From NCBI GenBank assembly GCA_035630195.1, contig DASQLD010000324.1:1-29253 (forward strand): 29,253 nt of DNA, in the 5' to 3' direction. The notes beneath the pieces are model-generated. The model did not search any database. It worked only from the letters and a program-made list of their open reading frames with translations, and was not told the DNA's origin. The translations under genes were made by a program, and so were the position numbers. Below are positions 16,376 to 24,617 of this stretch, one piece after another (positions within the stretch are counted from its first letter, which is position 1; each line of letters opens with the position of its first letter). The DNA is from DASQDN01 sp035630195 (GTDB lineage: Bacteria > Acidobacteriota > Terriglobia > Bryobacterales > Bryobacteraceae).

Positions 16376-18610
16376 TTACTTGCGCGTTCTAATACCCGCT
16401 TCCCAGTCTTGTACAACTGTGAGGTGGGTAGCTTTGTCCATTCCCGCACCAGGCATCAACACCCGAGAGCCATCCGACGTGATATCAAAGCCGAATGTGG
16501 TCGGAAGTATGGTCCTGGATGCGATCGAAACCCGGAATAACGGGACGGGAGAGCGCGGCGCACGCACAGCAGAACTGCCGACCGGAACTCCATAGAGCAG
16601 ACCGTCCGTACCAAGATAAACAATCTCCTTTCCGTCTCCCCGCCACCTGACATACAGCGCTCCCGCTTTGGACACTCGAATTCGCTCGCCTTTCAGCGAA
16701 CCGGAATCGAAGGCTTGCATGTAAGCCTCCGGCTGACCGGAGTCATTAGAGATATAGGCAATCCACCCGCCATCGGGCGAAAAGACCGCGTTCGTTTCCT
16801 GTGACGAGCTGTTCAGCAACTGCTTGATCTCACGCGTTTGCAAGTCGATCAGGCCTACGTTGCCTTCAAGCTCGTTCGCCGAAGCCGGAAACGCTGTGTT
16901 TGTGTAGAGTACAAAACGTCCGTCACGTGACCAGTCAGTGGGCAACTGGAAGGGCGCGACCGGCAGCGGTTCCTCCGGGTCCTGCTCTCCGAGCCCGCGG
17001 ATGTAAAGTTTGGGCGCGGATCCAAGCGCGCGCGAATACAACAGGCGCTGCGAGTCAGCAGACCAGACGGGAGCGTCCAACACACCGGGGCCGGGTACGA
17101 AAACGCGTCCAGCGCCCGTGGATGCATTGAACAGCCACAACTCAGTCGCGCCCGTTTCTCTGTTGTGGACAGCAGCGGCGATCTTGGCGCCGTCGGGCGA
17201 CAAGCGTACGCATTTGGTGGACAACCGTGCCGGCCCCACCTTGGACACAGATCCTCCCTGACGGTCACGCCATTCCATCTCCGTTCCAGAGGCCCGCGTC
17301 TGATACACCAATACCCCGTTCTGGGATACCGAAAAGTCCGCGGCGCCAGTTGGTTGGAAGAAGTGAACGCCGCCCACGAGCGGAACCGCCTCTCCCGCCA
17401 GCTTCAAGCTAGCAACGTCAAACGGATGAGCGATCAGTGTTCCGCCTCGCACATACAACAGGTGGCCCGGTCTTCCCGCTGCATTCGACCGGACCCACGT
17501 AACCCGTGAGTCGGTCTCGAGTATGTCCCGCGTCGTATCGGGCTTTCCAAACTCGGCTACACGCAATCGGTTCCTATGGAGGCGCTCGTCATAGGCGATC
17601 GAAAGTATGTGCTTACCATCCGGTAAAACTTGAGGCCATACATAGGTCTGATCCAAGCGCGTCGGCGTTCCGCCGGACGTTGGTACCAGGAAACTCGCCA
17701 CTCTGTTCGATAGCAACATGCGATCCGGCGAAAGCCATGTGCCCAAGTGGAGCACCTGCGGCAGCTCAGAGATGATCTGCTGCGCGCTGCCGCCCTGCGT
17801 CGCGATACGCCGGACCGTTCCACGAACGGAATAATAGAGCGAATCCCCGCTCGGCGACCAGAACACGCTGTGCAGACCCGCAGTGTCTGGCGCCTCTCGT
17901 GGCTCCAATTCAGCAAGATCCCGTACCCAAAGGCGGAATCTACCATCGTCCCCCAACGCCGTAAAAGCCAGTCGGGATCCATCGGGCGATACGGCGAAAG
18001 CTTGTCGGCTTCCTGCCGGCTCCAGTCCATAGCCGTCCGGCGCTGGAACAGTGAAGCGCACAACGCGCGATGGTCCGGGCGCTTGGACCTGCTTGTTGTT
18101 CCAGATCAGGGTCAGAGCTAGAGCCGTGACCACGGCGCTGCAAGCGGCAATTACTAACCACGAAGGAATCCGAGAACGAACAGTGTGCGTCCGCGCCGCA
18201 ATCGGTGAAGAACTGCCCGTTCCCACCGTGGGTACAGCCTCCGCAGAAACTACCTCATTGGACACTGGCCCGGCAGTCTGGACGGGCGCCAGAAAACGGT
18301 AGCCTCGACCTGGCAACGTCTCGATGTAGCGAGGGTTTTCTGCCGAGTCGCCTAGCGCTTGGCGAAGGCGATTCATTGTCGCATTCAGTCCGTGTTCAAA
18401 GTCGACAAATGTGTCGGCGCTCCAAAGCTGCTGCCTTATCTCCTCACGAGAAACAAGCTCACCCGGGCGCTCCGCCAGCATGACAAGGACTTGCCAAGGT
18501 TGACGGGCCAGCCGGATGCGAACGCCGTGCTTCCGAAGTTCGCCCTTGCCATAATCCAGCTGAAAGGGACCGAACGAAGCGACCAACATTCTGGCGGGTT
18601 GCGAGGCCAT
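16376..18610 (-). CDS. Winged-helix regulator fused to a TolB-type beta-propeller
   Basis: I chose the ATG at 18610, which has AGGA eight bases upstream and gives 744 residues; a GTG at 18643 lacks a ribosome site. Residues about 10-110 form an OmpR/PhoB/CadC-type winged helix (FGPFQLDYGKGELRKHG, VSREEIRQQLW, TLPGRGYRF). A linker rich in Ser, Thr and Val precedes one membrane helix (about 148-167, WLVIAACSAVVTALALTLIW). The rest is made of TolB/WD40-like repeats such as SPDGSRLAF, SPSGDSLYY and SPDGGWIAYISND. This CadC-like layout, common in Acidobacteria, puts DNA binding in the cytoplasm and a propeller sensor in the periplasm. The ligand is unknown. It is divergent from the amidohydrolase gene, its likeliest target. 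Confidence 0.9.
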   Translation of the reverse strand: MASQPARMLVASFGPFQLDYGKGELRKHGVRIRLARQPWQVLVMLAERPGELVSREEIRQQLWSADTFVDFEHGLNATMNRLRQALGDSAENPRYIETLPGRGYRFLAPVQTAGPVSNEVVSAEAVPTVGTGSSSPIAARTHTVRSRIPSWLVIAACSAVVTALALTLIWNNKQVQAPGPSRVVRFTVPAPDGYGLEPAGSRQAFAVSPDGSRLAFTALGDDGRFRLWVRDLAELEPREAPDTAGLHSVFWSPSGDSLYYSVRGTVRRIATQGGSAQQIISELPQVLHLGTWLSPDRMLLSNRVASFLVPTSGGTPTRLDQTYVWPQVLPDGKHILSIAYDERLHRNRLRVAEFGKPDTTRDILETDSRVTWVRSNAAGRPGHLLYVRGGTLIAHPFDVASLKLAGEAVPLVGGVHFFQPTGAADFSVSQNGVLVYQTRASGTEMEWRDRQGGSVSKVGPARLSTKCVRLSPDGAKIAAAVHNRETGATELWLFNASTGAGRVFVPGPGVLDAPVWSADSQRLLYSRALGSAPKLYIRGLGEQDPEEPLPVAPFQLPTDWSRDGRFVLYTNTAFPASANELEGNVGLIDLQTREIKQLLNSSSQETNAVFSPDGGWIAYISNDSGQPEAYMQAFDSGSLKGERIRVSKAGALYVRWRGDGKEIVYLGTDGLLYGVPVGSSAVRAPRSPVPLFRVSIASRTILPTTFGFDITSDGSRVLMPGAGMDKATHLTVVQDWEAGIRTRK

Positions 18611-18786
18611 TACGCTTGTCCTGAGCAGTGTATCGCACTCCACAATCTTGTGAGATCGCTGCGGATATCTTTATCCTTTCAAGGACTTAGACTGTGAGGC
18701 AGTCTTTACCGCCATGTGAGGACTTTTCAATGGACTCCAAGGATTGGCTCGTGCCACGCTGCTCTTCGCCGGGAGAGAGGAATACG
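18611..18786. promoter_or_regulatory. Divergent regulatory region with small inverted repeat
   Basis: The gap between the regulator and the amidohydrolase gene contains GGATA-TCTT-TATCC at 18663-18676, a possible operator for the divergent regulator. GGGAGAGAGG ending at 18780 is the ribosome site for the ATG at 18787. An earlier in-frame ATG at 18730 with GAGG nearby is possible but would bury the signal peptide. No strong promoter boxes are evident. Confidence 0.35.
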
Positions 18787-20157
18787 ATGAAATTCCAATG
18801 GAAACTAGCGGCTGCCATATCGGCCGTTGCCTTCGCCAATCCAACAGGTCGCGCCGACGAACCGGCGGTACTCGCGATCACGAACGTGACCATCATCAAG
18901 CCGGCCTTGAATTCCTCCCAGGCCGGCGTAACCGTCGTTCTTCGGGACGGTCGCATCGCCGCCATCGGTAAGTCAACTCGAGTTCCTGCGGGATCTCAGG
19001 TGATCGAAGGACGGGGGAAGTACCTCATCCCAGGGTTGGCGGACGCTCACGTCCATCCCTACCCTGCGCCGACGACCGGTGACGTCAAGGAAACGAAGGA
19101 TCTGGTTGCGAGCTTCCTCCCGTGGGGTATAACCACCGCCTTCTCTCCGGCGATGCCTTTGCAAAAGTTCAATGAACTTCGACCGGAACTCCTCACCGAG
19201 AACGCAAAGTACCCGAAGTTTTATTCCACAGTTGTCGCCTATCGGGTCGACGGTCCCGGACCGGGCAACGCACTTTCGCGCCCTGACAGCGTAGAGAAAG
19301 CCAAGGAGAGCGTACGCTACTTCCACTCTCACCACGTGAACGGAATCAAGCTAATTTACGACGATGCGTCGTATGCGTCCAGTGTTCCGTTGCGCGTGAT
19401 GAAGCGGGAGATCATGGAAGCGCTCATCGACGAAGCGCATCGCCTGGGCATCAAAGCTTACGCTCATGCGCCTGTGCTGAAACTGGCAAAAGAAACGTTG
19501 CGGGCCGGAGCGGATGGCTTGGTCCACGGGATCATTTCAGACCCCGTCGACCACGAGTTTCTTGAGCTGATGAAGAAGAATCGGGCGGTCTACATCTCCA
19601 CAAGTTCACTCTTCGAAGGGTTGAAAGACTTCCCTGCTTTCCTCCGCCGCCATCTGGAGCTTTACCCGAATTTCCCCGGGGCAGCGCGGGTCAATGAGTT
19701 CCTGCGGAATCCAATTCCGCTGCAAGCACCCGGTTTCAACTTCGACAGACCGGATGCCGTTGCGCGGCAGCTTCCTGTCCTTCGAGCGAACTTGCGAAAG
19801 ATTTATGATTCCGGTGTCACGGTAGTAACCGGCAGCGATTCGGCAGGAGGTCTAACCTCGCTCATCGAAATCATCCTGCACGTGGAGTCAGGCCTGACGC
19901 CAATGCAGGCTCTCCGTGCGGCCACCATCAACGCTCAAAAAATGGTCGGCCGCGACAAGGATGCAGGCACGATTCAGCCCGGCAAAGTCGCGGATTTGGT
20001 ATTGCTTGACGGCAATCCCTTGGCAGACATCCGCAATGTGGCAAAGCTCAATCGCGTGTTCCGTGCAGGCGTTGCATTGTCGCGGGCGGATCAGTCACCC
20101 GTTTCCAGCAAGGCAAAAGCGAAGTTCGATCCGAATCCCGAGGGCATGGGCAGATAG
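18787..20157 (+). CDS. Exported metal-dependent amidohydrolase
   Basis: The ATG at 18787 has a GAGAGAGG ribosome site and opens a signal peptide (residues 1-23, ending GRADE), giving 456 residues. The amidohydrolase barrel is complete: DAHVH at 86-90 (metal ligands His88 and His90), Lys188 in NGIKLIYDD as possible bridging lysine, His227 in AYAHAP, His247 in LVHGI and Asp351 in GSDSAG, followed by the beta-sandwich segment GTIQPGKVADLVLLDGNPL. It resembles imidazolonepropionase/prolidase-like periplasmic hydrolases; the substrate is unknown. The C-terminal tail (FDPNPEGMGR) looks like a linker rather than a normal end, and the reading frame continues into cytochrome c sequence one frame away. 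Confidence 0.88.
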   Translation: MKFQWKLAAAISAVAFANPTGRADEPAVLAITNVTIIKPALNSSQAGVTVVLRDGRIAAIGKSTRVPAGSQVIEGRGKYLIPGLADAHVHPYPAPTTGDVKETKDLVASFLPWGITTAFSPAMPLQKFNELRPELLTENAKYPKFYSTVVAYRVDGPGPGNALSRPDSVEKAKESVRYFHSHHVNGIKLIYDDASYASSVPLRVMKREIMEALIDEAHRLGIKAYAHAPVLKLAKETLRAGADGLVHGIISDPVDHEFLELMKKNRAVYISTSSLFEGLKDFPAFLRRHLELYPNFPGAARVNEFLRNPIPLQAPGFNFDRPDAVARQLPVLRANLRKIYDSGVTVVTGSDSAGGLTSLIEIILHVESGLTPMQALRAATINAQKMVGRDKDAGTIQPGKVADLVLLDGNPLADIRNVAKLNRVFRAGVALSRADQSPVSSKAKAKFDPNPEGMGR

Positions 20158-21571
20158 TGATCTGGCAGAGTGGGCCACGCCCGTCGCCGGACTCAATGTT
20201 CGCCCTGGGCATTTCGCCGAAAAGGAATACTATGCGGCTCCGGTCGACAACTATCGGACCTATCCTCTGTATGTGCCCGACCGGGCACCGGCGGGCTACT
20301 GGGAGATGATCCAGAAGGTCGGACCCAAGCCGATCATCGAGCCGGAACAGCTCAAGACGGAAGACGACTGGATCGCGGCCGGCAAAGCTGTCTTCGAACA
20401 ACTCGACCACATCACGATGCGCAGTTATGACCCGAAGCTAATCGCGTTCGCACGGTCCCGCGCCGCCTTTCCGGGTGGCGGCAATGGGAGCGATGGTACC
20501 GTGCCGGTACTTCGATGGGTACCAACGGAACGCGGTGTTGCAATCGGATTTACAAACTGCAGTAGTTGCCATATGCGCGCAATGCCGGACGGCTCCTTCC
20601 TACACGGTCCTTCGACAGCAGGCTCAGTCCTCTCCGGCGGCGGCGCCATCGTGGGTGCGCTTGTGTCTGCTCCGCACCACATTGCGGCGTCCCCGATTCG
20701 TCTTCTGGAGTCTCCGGGCATGCGATCCTATCGCGCCTACGGAGTTCCTTGGCTTGAAGATGATGTTCACGCCAAGATGAAAACCATGTCTCCCGCGGAG
20801 ATCGAAGTATTGCGGCGTTCGGGCCTGAGCGTGAGTAACGGTATCTTCGCGCGATGGAACGGCAGCCCGTACTTCCCGGCGAAGATACCAGATCTGATCG
20901 GTGTTAGCGACTACAAGTACCTCGACCACACGGGCACTCATCTGAACCGTGGAATCGCCGACCTGATGCGGTACACCGCGTTGGTGTCGGTTGCTGAGTC
21001 ATCCGACTTTGGATCGCATCATCTGCTCGGCCCGGAGCAACGAAAGGTGGAACAGCGTTTGCCGGATGAAGCGATGTATGCGCTCGCACTCTACATCAAA
21101 TCGTTGAAGCCGCCGGCGAACCCAAATCCATTCGATGAGTACGCCGCTGCAGGCAAGAAAATCTTCGAGCGGGAAGGCTGCGGCGGATGCCATACCCCGC
21201 CCCTGTATACGAACAACAAGCTGACGCTCGCAAGGGGCTTCACGCCGCCGCCCGACGCGCCGAAGTCACTGGACATCATGAATATCTCGGTGGGCACGGA
21301 TCCGGGACTCGCATTGAAGACCCGAAAGGGGACAGGCTATTACAAGGTGCCTTCGTTGCGAGGCGTTTGGTATCGAGGGCGATATCTGCACGATGGATCC
21401 CTGGCTAGCCTGGAGGAAATGTTCGACCCCAATCGATTGAACGAGACGTTCTCCCCAGGCGGTTGGAATCCACCGGCTGTCAAAACCCGTGCGGTTGTCG
21501 GGCATGAGTTCGGACTACGTCTGTCCGTCAACGACAGAAAGTCGCTGATTGCGTTCTTGCGGACGCTGTGA
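20150..21571 (+). CDS. Two-heme c-type cytochrome (peroxidase/MauG-like C-terminus), no start codon visible
   Basis: The frame encodes about 470 residues with two heme-binding motifs, CSSCH (20558-20572) and CGGCH (21179-21193). The C-terminal part KVPSLRGVWYRGRYLHDGSLASLEEMF is typical of di-heme cytochrome c peroxidase/MauG-like proteins. Homology-like sequence starts right at ADSDLAEWATPVAGLN, yet there is no ATG, GTG or TTG nearby and no signal peptide, although heme attachment needs export. The first in-frame ATG (in GYWEMIQK, near 20306) would lose conserved sequence. Deleting one G from GGG at 20148-20150 joins it in frame to the amidohydrolase, which has a signal peptide. So it is either the second half of a frameshifted fusion or a truncated gene. 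Confidence 0.75.
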   Translation, partial: ADSDLAEWATPVAGLNVRPGHFAEKEYYAAPVDNYRTYPLYVPDRAPAGYWEMIQKVGPKPIIEPEQLKTEDDWIAAGKAVFEQLDHITMRSYDPKLIAFARSRAAFPGGGNGSDGTVPVLRWVPTERGVAIGFTNCSSCHMRAMPDGSFLHGPSTAGSVLSGGGAIVGALVSAPHHIAASPIRLLESPGMRSYRAYGVPWLEDDVHAKMKTMSPAEIEVLRRSGLSVSNGIFARWNGSPYFPAKIPDLIGVSDYKYLDHTGTHLNRGIADLMRYTALVSVAESSDFGSHHLLGPEQRKVEQRLPDEAMYALALYIKSLKPPANPNPFDEYAAAGKKIFEREGCGGCHTPPLYTNNKLTLARGFTPPPDAPKSLDIMNISVGTDPGLALKTRKGTGYYKVPSLRGVWYRGRYLHDGSLASLEEMFDPNRLNETFSPGGWNPPAVKTRAVVGHEFGLRLSVNDRKSLIAFLRTL

Positions 21572-21610
21572 CCAACGCCTTCAAGAGGTCTCGAGGAGCC
21601 GATCACAACG

Positions 21611-22477
21611 ATGCGGAAAATCAATTCTTCAGTCCTATGCCTGTCGGCATGTTTGACGGTAAGCTTTGCGCAGAACCCGGAGAAGATAGTCGTTAAGTCC
21701 TCAAACGGCGTCGACATTGCCGTTTATAAGAGCGGCGCCGGGCCGGCTCTGCTCCTGGTTCATGGTTCGGCAAAGGATGGCCCCTCAGAGTGGGGCCGTG
21801 TGCAACCGCTGTTGAGCCGGCACTTCACTGTCTATGTCATGGACCGTCGAGGACACGGATCGAGTGGGGATGGTGCACAGTATTCAATCGCTGAAGAGGC
21901 TGCCGACATTGCGTCCGTCTCACGAGCATTGGGAGATCAGGTCATTGTTGTCGCGCACTCCTATGGCGCCTTATGCTCGCTTGCGGGCTTGCCACAGTTG
22001 AGCCGGCTGTCGCGGCTGATCTTGTACGAACCACCGCTTTTCATCGGGCCCACTCCCCCAGCAAAGGCCGAGCTATTTACTGCTTACGAGCAGGCGCTTG
22101 AGAGAAAGGACTTCGACGAGGCTAAGGTAATCGGCATGCGGATAGCCGGCATGCCGGAGAGCGTCATCGCCGGATTACGCGCATCGCCAACGTGGGCTCC
22201 ATCCGAGCGTATCGATATCAATACCAGGGAAGGCAGGACAGTAAACACATTCAGATTGGGTCGTGAGGAGCTCTCCGCGTTCAAGGTACGAACAACCATG
22301 CTGCTGGGCACGCGAACACAAGGGTACTTACGCGAAGGCGCCGCTTTCGTTTGCAACTCCCTTGCTGCCTGCGAGATGGTGGCACTTGAGGGACAAGGAC
22401 ACGTGGCGCACAAGGCCGCGCCGGATCTCTTTGCGGAGTCCATCCTGAAGGGCGCCGGCCGGATGAATTCAAAGTGA
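21611..22477 (+). CDS. Exported alpha/beta-fold hydrolase
   Basis: The 288-residue protein starts with a signal peptide (MRKINSSVLCLSACLTVSFAQ). It has a classic alpha/beta hydrolase core: the oxyanion region LLVHGSAKD near 48-56, DRRGHGSS near 78-85, nucleophile Ser117 in VAHSYGA, and a C-terminal His in GQGHVAHK. The early part resembles haloperoxidase/esterase-type members of the family; the substrate is unknown. A GAGGAG lies about 12 bases before the ATG, rather far. It follows the cytochrome by 39 bases and is probably in the same transcript. Confidence 0.85.
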   Translation: MRKINSSVLCLSACLTVSFAQNPEKIVVKSSNGVDIAVYKSGAGPALLLVHGSAKDGPSEWGRVQPLLSRHFTVYVMDRRGHGSSGDGAQYSIAEEAADIASVSRALGDQVIVVAHSYGALCSLAGLPQLSRLSRLILYEPPLFIGPTPPAKAELFTAYEQALERKDFDEAKVIGMRIAGMPESVIAGLRASPTWAPSERIDINTREGRTVNTFRLGREELSAFKVRTTMLLGTRTQGYLREGAAFVCNSLAACEMVALEGQGHVAHKAAPDLFAESILKGAGRMNSK

Positions 22478-22559
22478 TCAACGTGACTCTCGGAGCTTTC
22501 GCGGAATATCCTTAGGAAAGGATCGGATTCCTGATCCGCCGATACCAATGGATTGAATT

Positions 22560-23837
22560 ATGACAACTAGACGAGCGATTCTCAAAACCGTGGCGGCGCC
22601 GATGATTGTTCCCAGTCTCGTGCTAGGTCAGCGCGCGGGGGCGATCGCGCCCAGCGACAAGATCGTCATCGCGGGAATCGGAATAGGATCTCGCGGCGCT
22701 CATGTTCTGAGCAAGTTCCTTCCTCTGAAAGAGGCGAAGTTCGTCGCAATCTGCGACGTTCGCAATGAACGCAGGGAGACCATCAAGTCGATAGTTGATA
22801 AGCAGTACGGCAATCGCGACTGCCAGATGTACGACGACCAGTACGCGCTCTTGGCACGTCAGGATATCGACTCGGTACTGATCGCGACCGGTGACCGCTG
22901 GCACACACCACTCGCTATCATCGCCGCGCAGCACGGCAAGGATGTTTATTGTGAGAAGCCATGCTCAATGTCCATTGAGGAGAGCTGGGCGCTGGCGAAT
23001 GCATTTCGCCGCTACAACCGCCTCTATCAGGCTGGTTGTCAACGACGGAACGGCGCCAACTTCGTTCTCTGCAAGGAACTGCTAAAGTCCGGCGCTCTTG
23101 GACAATTGAAAACCCTCTACGCCAACGTTGGTCCTTCTGTGAATTGGCCGCCGCTTCCCAGCCGTGACTGGCTGGCAGCCGAAGAGCTGCCCCCCAAACA
23201 AGTACTCGATTGGGATCGTTGGCTGGGGCCGGCTCCCTGGCGGCCTTATCACTCCTCCTATGTCAGCGGAGGCTGGCGAAACTTCTATGATTTTCATGGA
23301 GGCGGCATTCTCGAGTGGGGCTCCCACACCGTGGACCTGTGCCACTGGGCGGCTGGGCTGGATGACACACAACCGGTCGAGTACGAGCCCGTTGGCTCCA
23401 ATACCGGTCCCTACAAAGTGAACTGCCAGTACGACAACGGTGTGAAGCTTGTCATGCGCGACAACGGTTGGGAAGGCGCGCTAAACACAGGTTCCTGCAG
23501 CTTCCGGATCGAAGGAGATCAAGGCTGGGTCGAAACCGGCGATCAAACGCGTATCGAGTGTTCCGACAATATCCGCCCCCTGCTCCGACCGACAGAATCG
23601 GCCCGGCTGGCGCTTGAGAATCACGTGAAGGAATTCGTTCGCTGCGTCCGGGATCGTCAGACTCCCAGCGCCAGTGCGGCCGCCGCTGCGAATTCGCACG
23701 TGACTTGCCATGCGGCGTTTATCGCATATCAACGCCGTAAAACTCTGCGATGGGACACGACAAAGAAACAGTTCACCAATGACGAGATCGCGAACCGGAT
23801 GCGATCCCGCGCCTTGCGTGAACCGTGGCAAATCTGA
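22560..23837 (+). CDS. Exported Gfo/Idh/MocA family oxidoreductase
   Basis: This 425-residue protein begins MTTRRAILKTVAAPMIVPSL, a twin-arginine-like signal, so the folded NAD(P)-binding enzyme is probably exported. The Rossmann region IAGIGIGSRG (37-46), Asp66 in ICDVRNE and the catalytic-site EKP (132-134) are present, followed by the C-terminal domain with WGSHTVDLCHW. Exported Gfo/Idh/MocA proteins are common in Acidobacteria and Planctomycetes and are thought to act on sugars or cyclitols. The stop overlaps the GAGGAGG ribosome site of the next gene, so the two are coupled. The ribosome site of this gene itself is weak. Confidence 0.92.
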   Translation: MTTRRAILKTVAAPMIVPSLVLGQRAGAIAPSDKIVIAGIGIGSRGAHVLSKFLPLKEAKFVAICDVRNERRETIKSIVDKQYGNRDCQMYDDQYALLARQDIDSVLIATGDRWHTPLAIIAAQHGKDVYCEKPCSMSIEESWALANAFRRYNRLYQAGCQRRNGANFVLCKELLKSGALGQLKTLYANVGPSVNWPPLPSRDWLAAEELPPKQVLDWDRWLGPAPWRPYHSSYVSGGWRNFYDFHGGGILEWGSHTVDLCHWAAGLDDTQPVEYEPVGSNTGPYKVNCQYDNGVKLVMRDNGWEGALNTGSCSFRIEGDQGWVETGDQTRIECSDNIRPLLRPTESARLALENHVKEFVRCVRDRQTPSASAAAAANSHVTCHAAFIAYQRRKTLRWDTTKKQFTNDEIANRMRSRALREPWQI

Positions 23838-23850
23838 GGAGGATCCGGAA

Positions 23851-24549
23851 ATGTCGCAAACAACAACAACCACTCCAGCGCCCCAGCCAGCCAAGCCAAA
23901 GCCGCCGATGCCGCCGGCCGAATTTCGGGAAGGTGACATCGCAACGATGGATGCATCAGCACTCATCGCCCTTCTCAAGGATCCGGCCTCATCTGAATTC
24001 AGAAAGGCAAAGGCGTGCGTCCGGGTCGGCGAACTGGGCGCGAAAGAAGCCGTGCCCGCCTTCTCGATCTTGCTTTCCGACCCTCATATGAGCGCGTATG
24101 CTCGTTACGGCTTGGAACCGATTTCCGACTCATCCGCAGACGAAGCCCTCCGAGCGGCGCTACCCAAGTTGAAGGGCAGTTTGTTGATTGGAGTCGTAAA
24201 CTCGATAGGAAAGCGCAGAGACGCGAAGGCAAGTCAGGCGCTCGTCAAGATGATGCTCGGTTCAGATTCTGACCTCGCTCGCGCTGCAGCCGCTGCCCTA
24301 GGCAACATAGGGGGGCCTTTCCTCGGCCAAGAATTGCGAGCGGCCCTAGGCAGAACAAACGGTGCGACCAAGGCAGCGGTGGCCGATGCGTCGCTCATTT
24401 GCGCCGAGCGTCTGCTGGCAGACGGCAATCGCGCCGAGGCATTGGATCTATATGCGGCGCTGACTGCCCCGGAGATTCCCAAGCCCATGCGCTTGGCCGC
24501 GATGAACGGTATCATTCGCGAAGAGACGTCAATCAGTCGTCCGCGATAG
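23851..24549 (+). CDS. HEAT-repeat-like protein, apparently short
   Basis: TGAGGAGGATCC just upstream of the ATG at 23851 is a strong ribosome site. The protein has 232 residues: a Pro/Thr-rich N-terminus without a signal peptide, then helical Ala/Leu-rich repeats (LIALLKDPASSEFRKAKACVRVGELG, ALVKMMLGSDSDLARAAAAALGNIG) of HEAT type. Similar proteins in clusters with Gfo/Idh/MocA genes are, as I remember them, much longer; this one stops soon after PMRLAAMNGIIREE, where a new repeat would begin, suggesting C-terminal truncation. A role as protein-binding scaffold is generic for HEAT repeats. It sits between the two oxidoreductase genes and is probably cotranscribed. Confidence 0.75.
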   Translation: MSQTTTTTPAPQPAKPKPPMPPAEFREGDIATMDASALIALLKDPASSEFRKAKACVRVGELGAKEAVPAFSILLSDPHMSAYARYGLEPISDSSADEALRAALPKLKGSLLIGVVNSIGKRRDAKASQALVKMMLGSDSDLARAAAAALGNIGGPFLGQELRAALGRTNGATKAAVADASLICAERLLADGNRAEALDLYAALTAPEIPKPMRLAAMNGIIREETSISRPR

Positions 24550-24617
24550 ATTCCCTGCGGTGGTCGAATGTGCTTATAGCGGAAATGAGCGGAATAGAGG
24601 ATCATGCATAAGGATCC

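Noticed and set aside
22516..22540. Small hairpin CGGAT-TCCTG-ATCCG before the exported oxidoreductase
   Set aside because: Only five base pairs, no T-run, and no other sign of regulation; likely chance.
24399..24611. Plus-strand ORF of 70 codons overlapping the end of the HEAT-like gene
   Set aside because: Its first part is a shadow of the HEAT frame and composition is arginine-rich; only the last 25 codons look protein-like, too little to call a gene or a frameshifted continuation.
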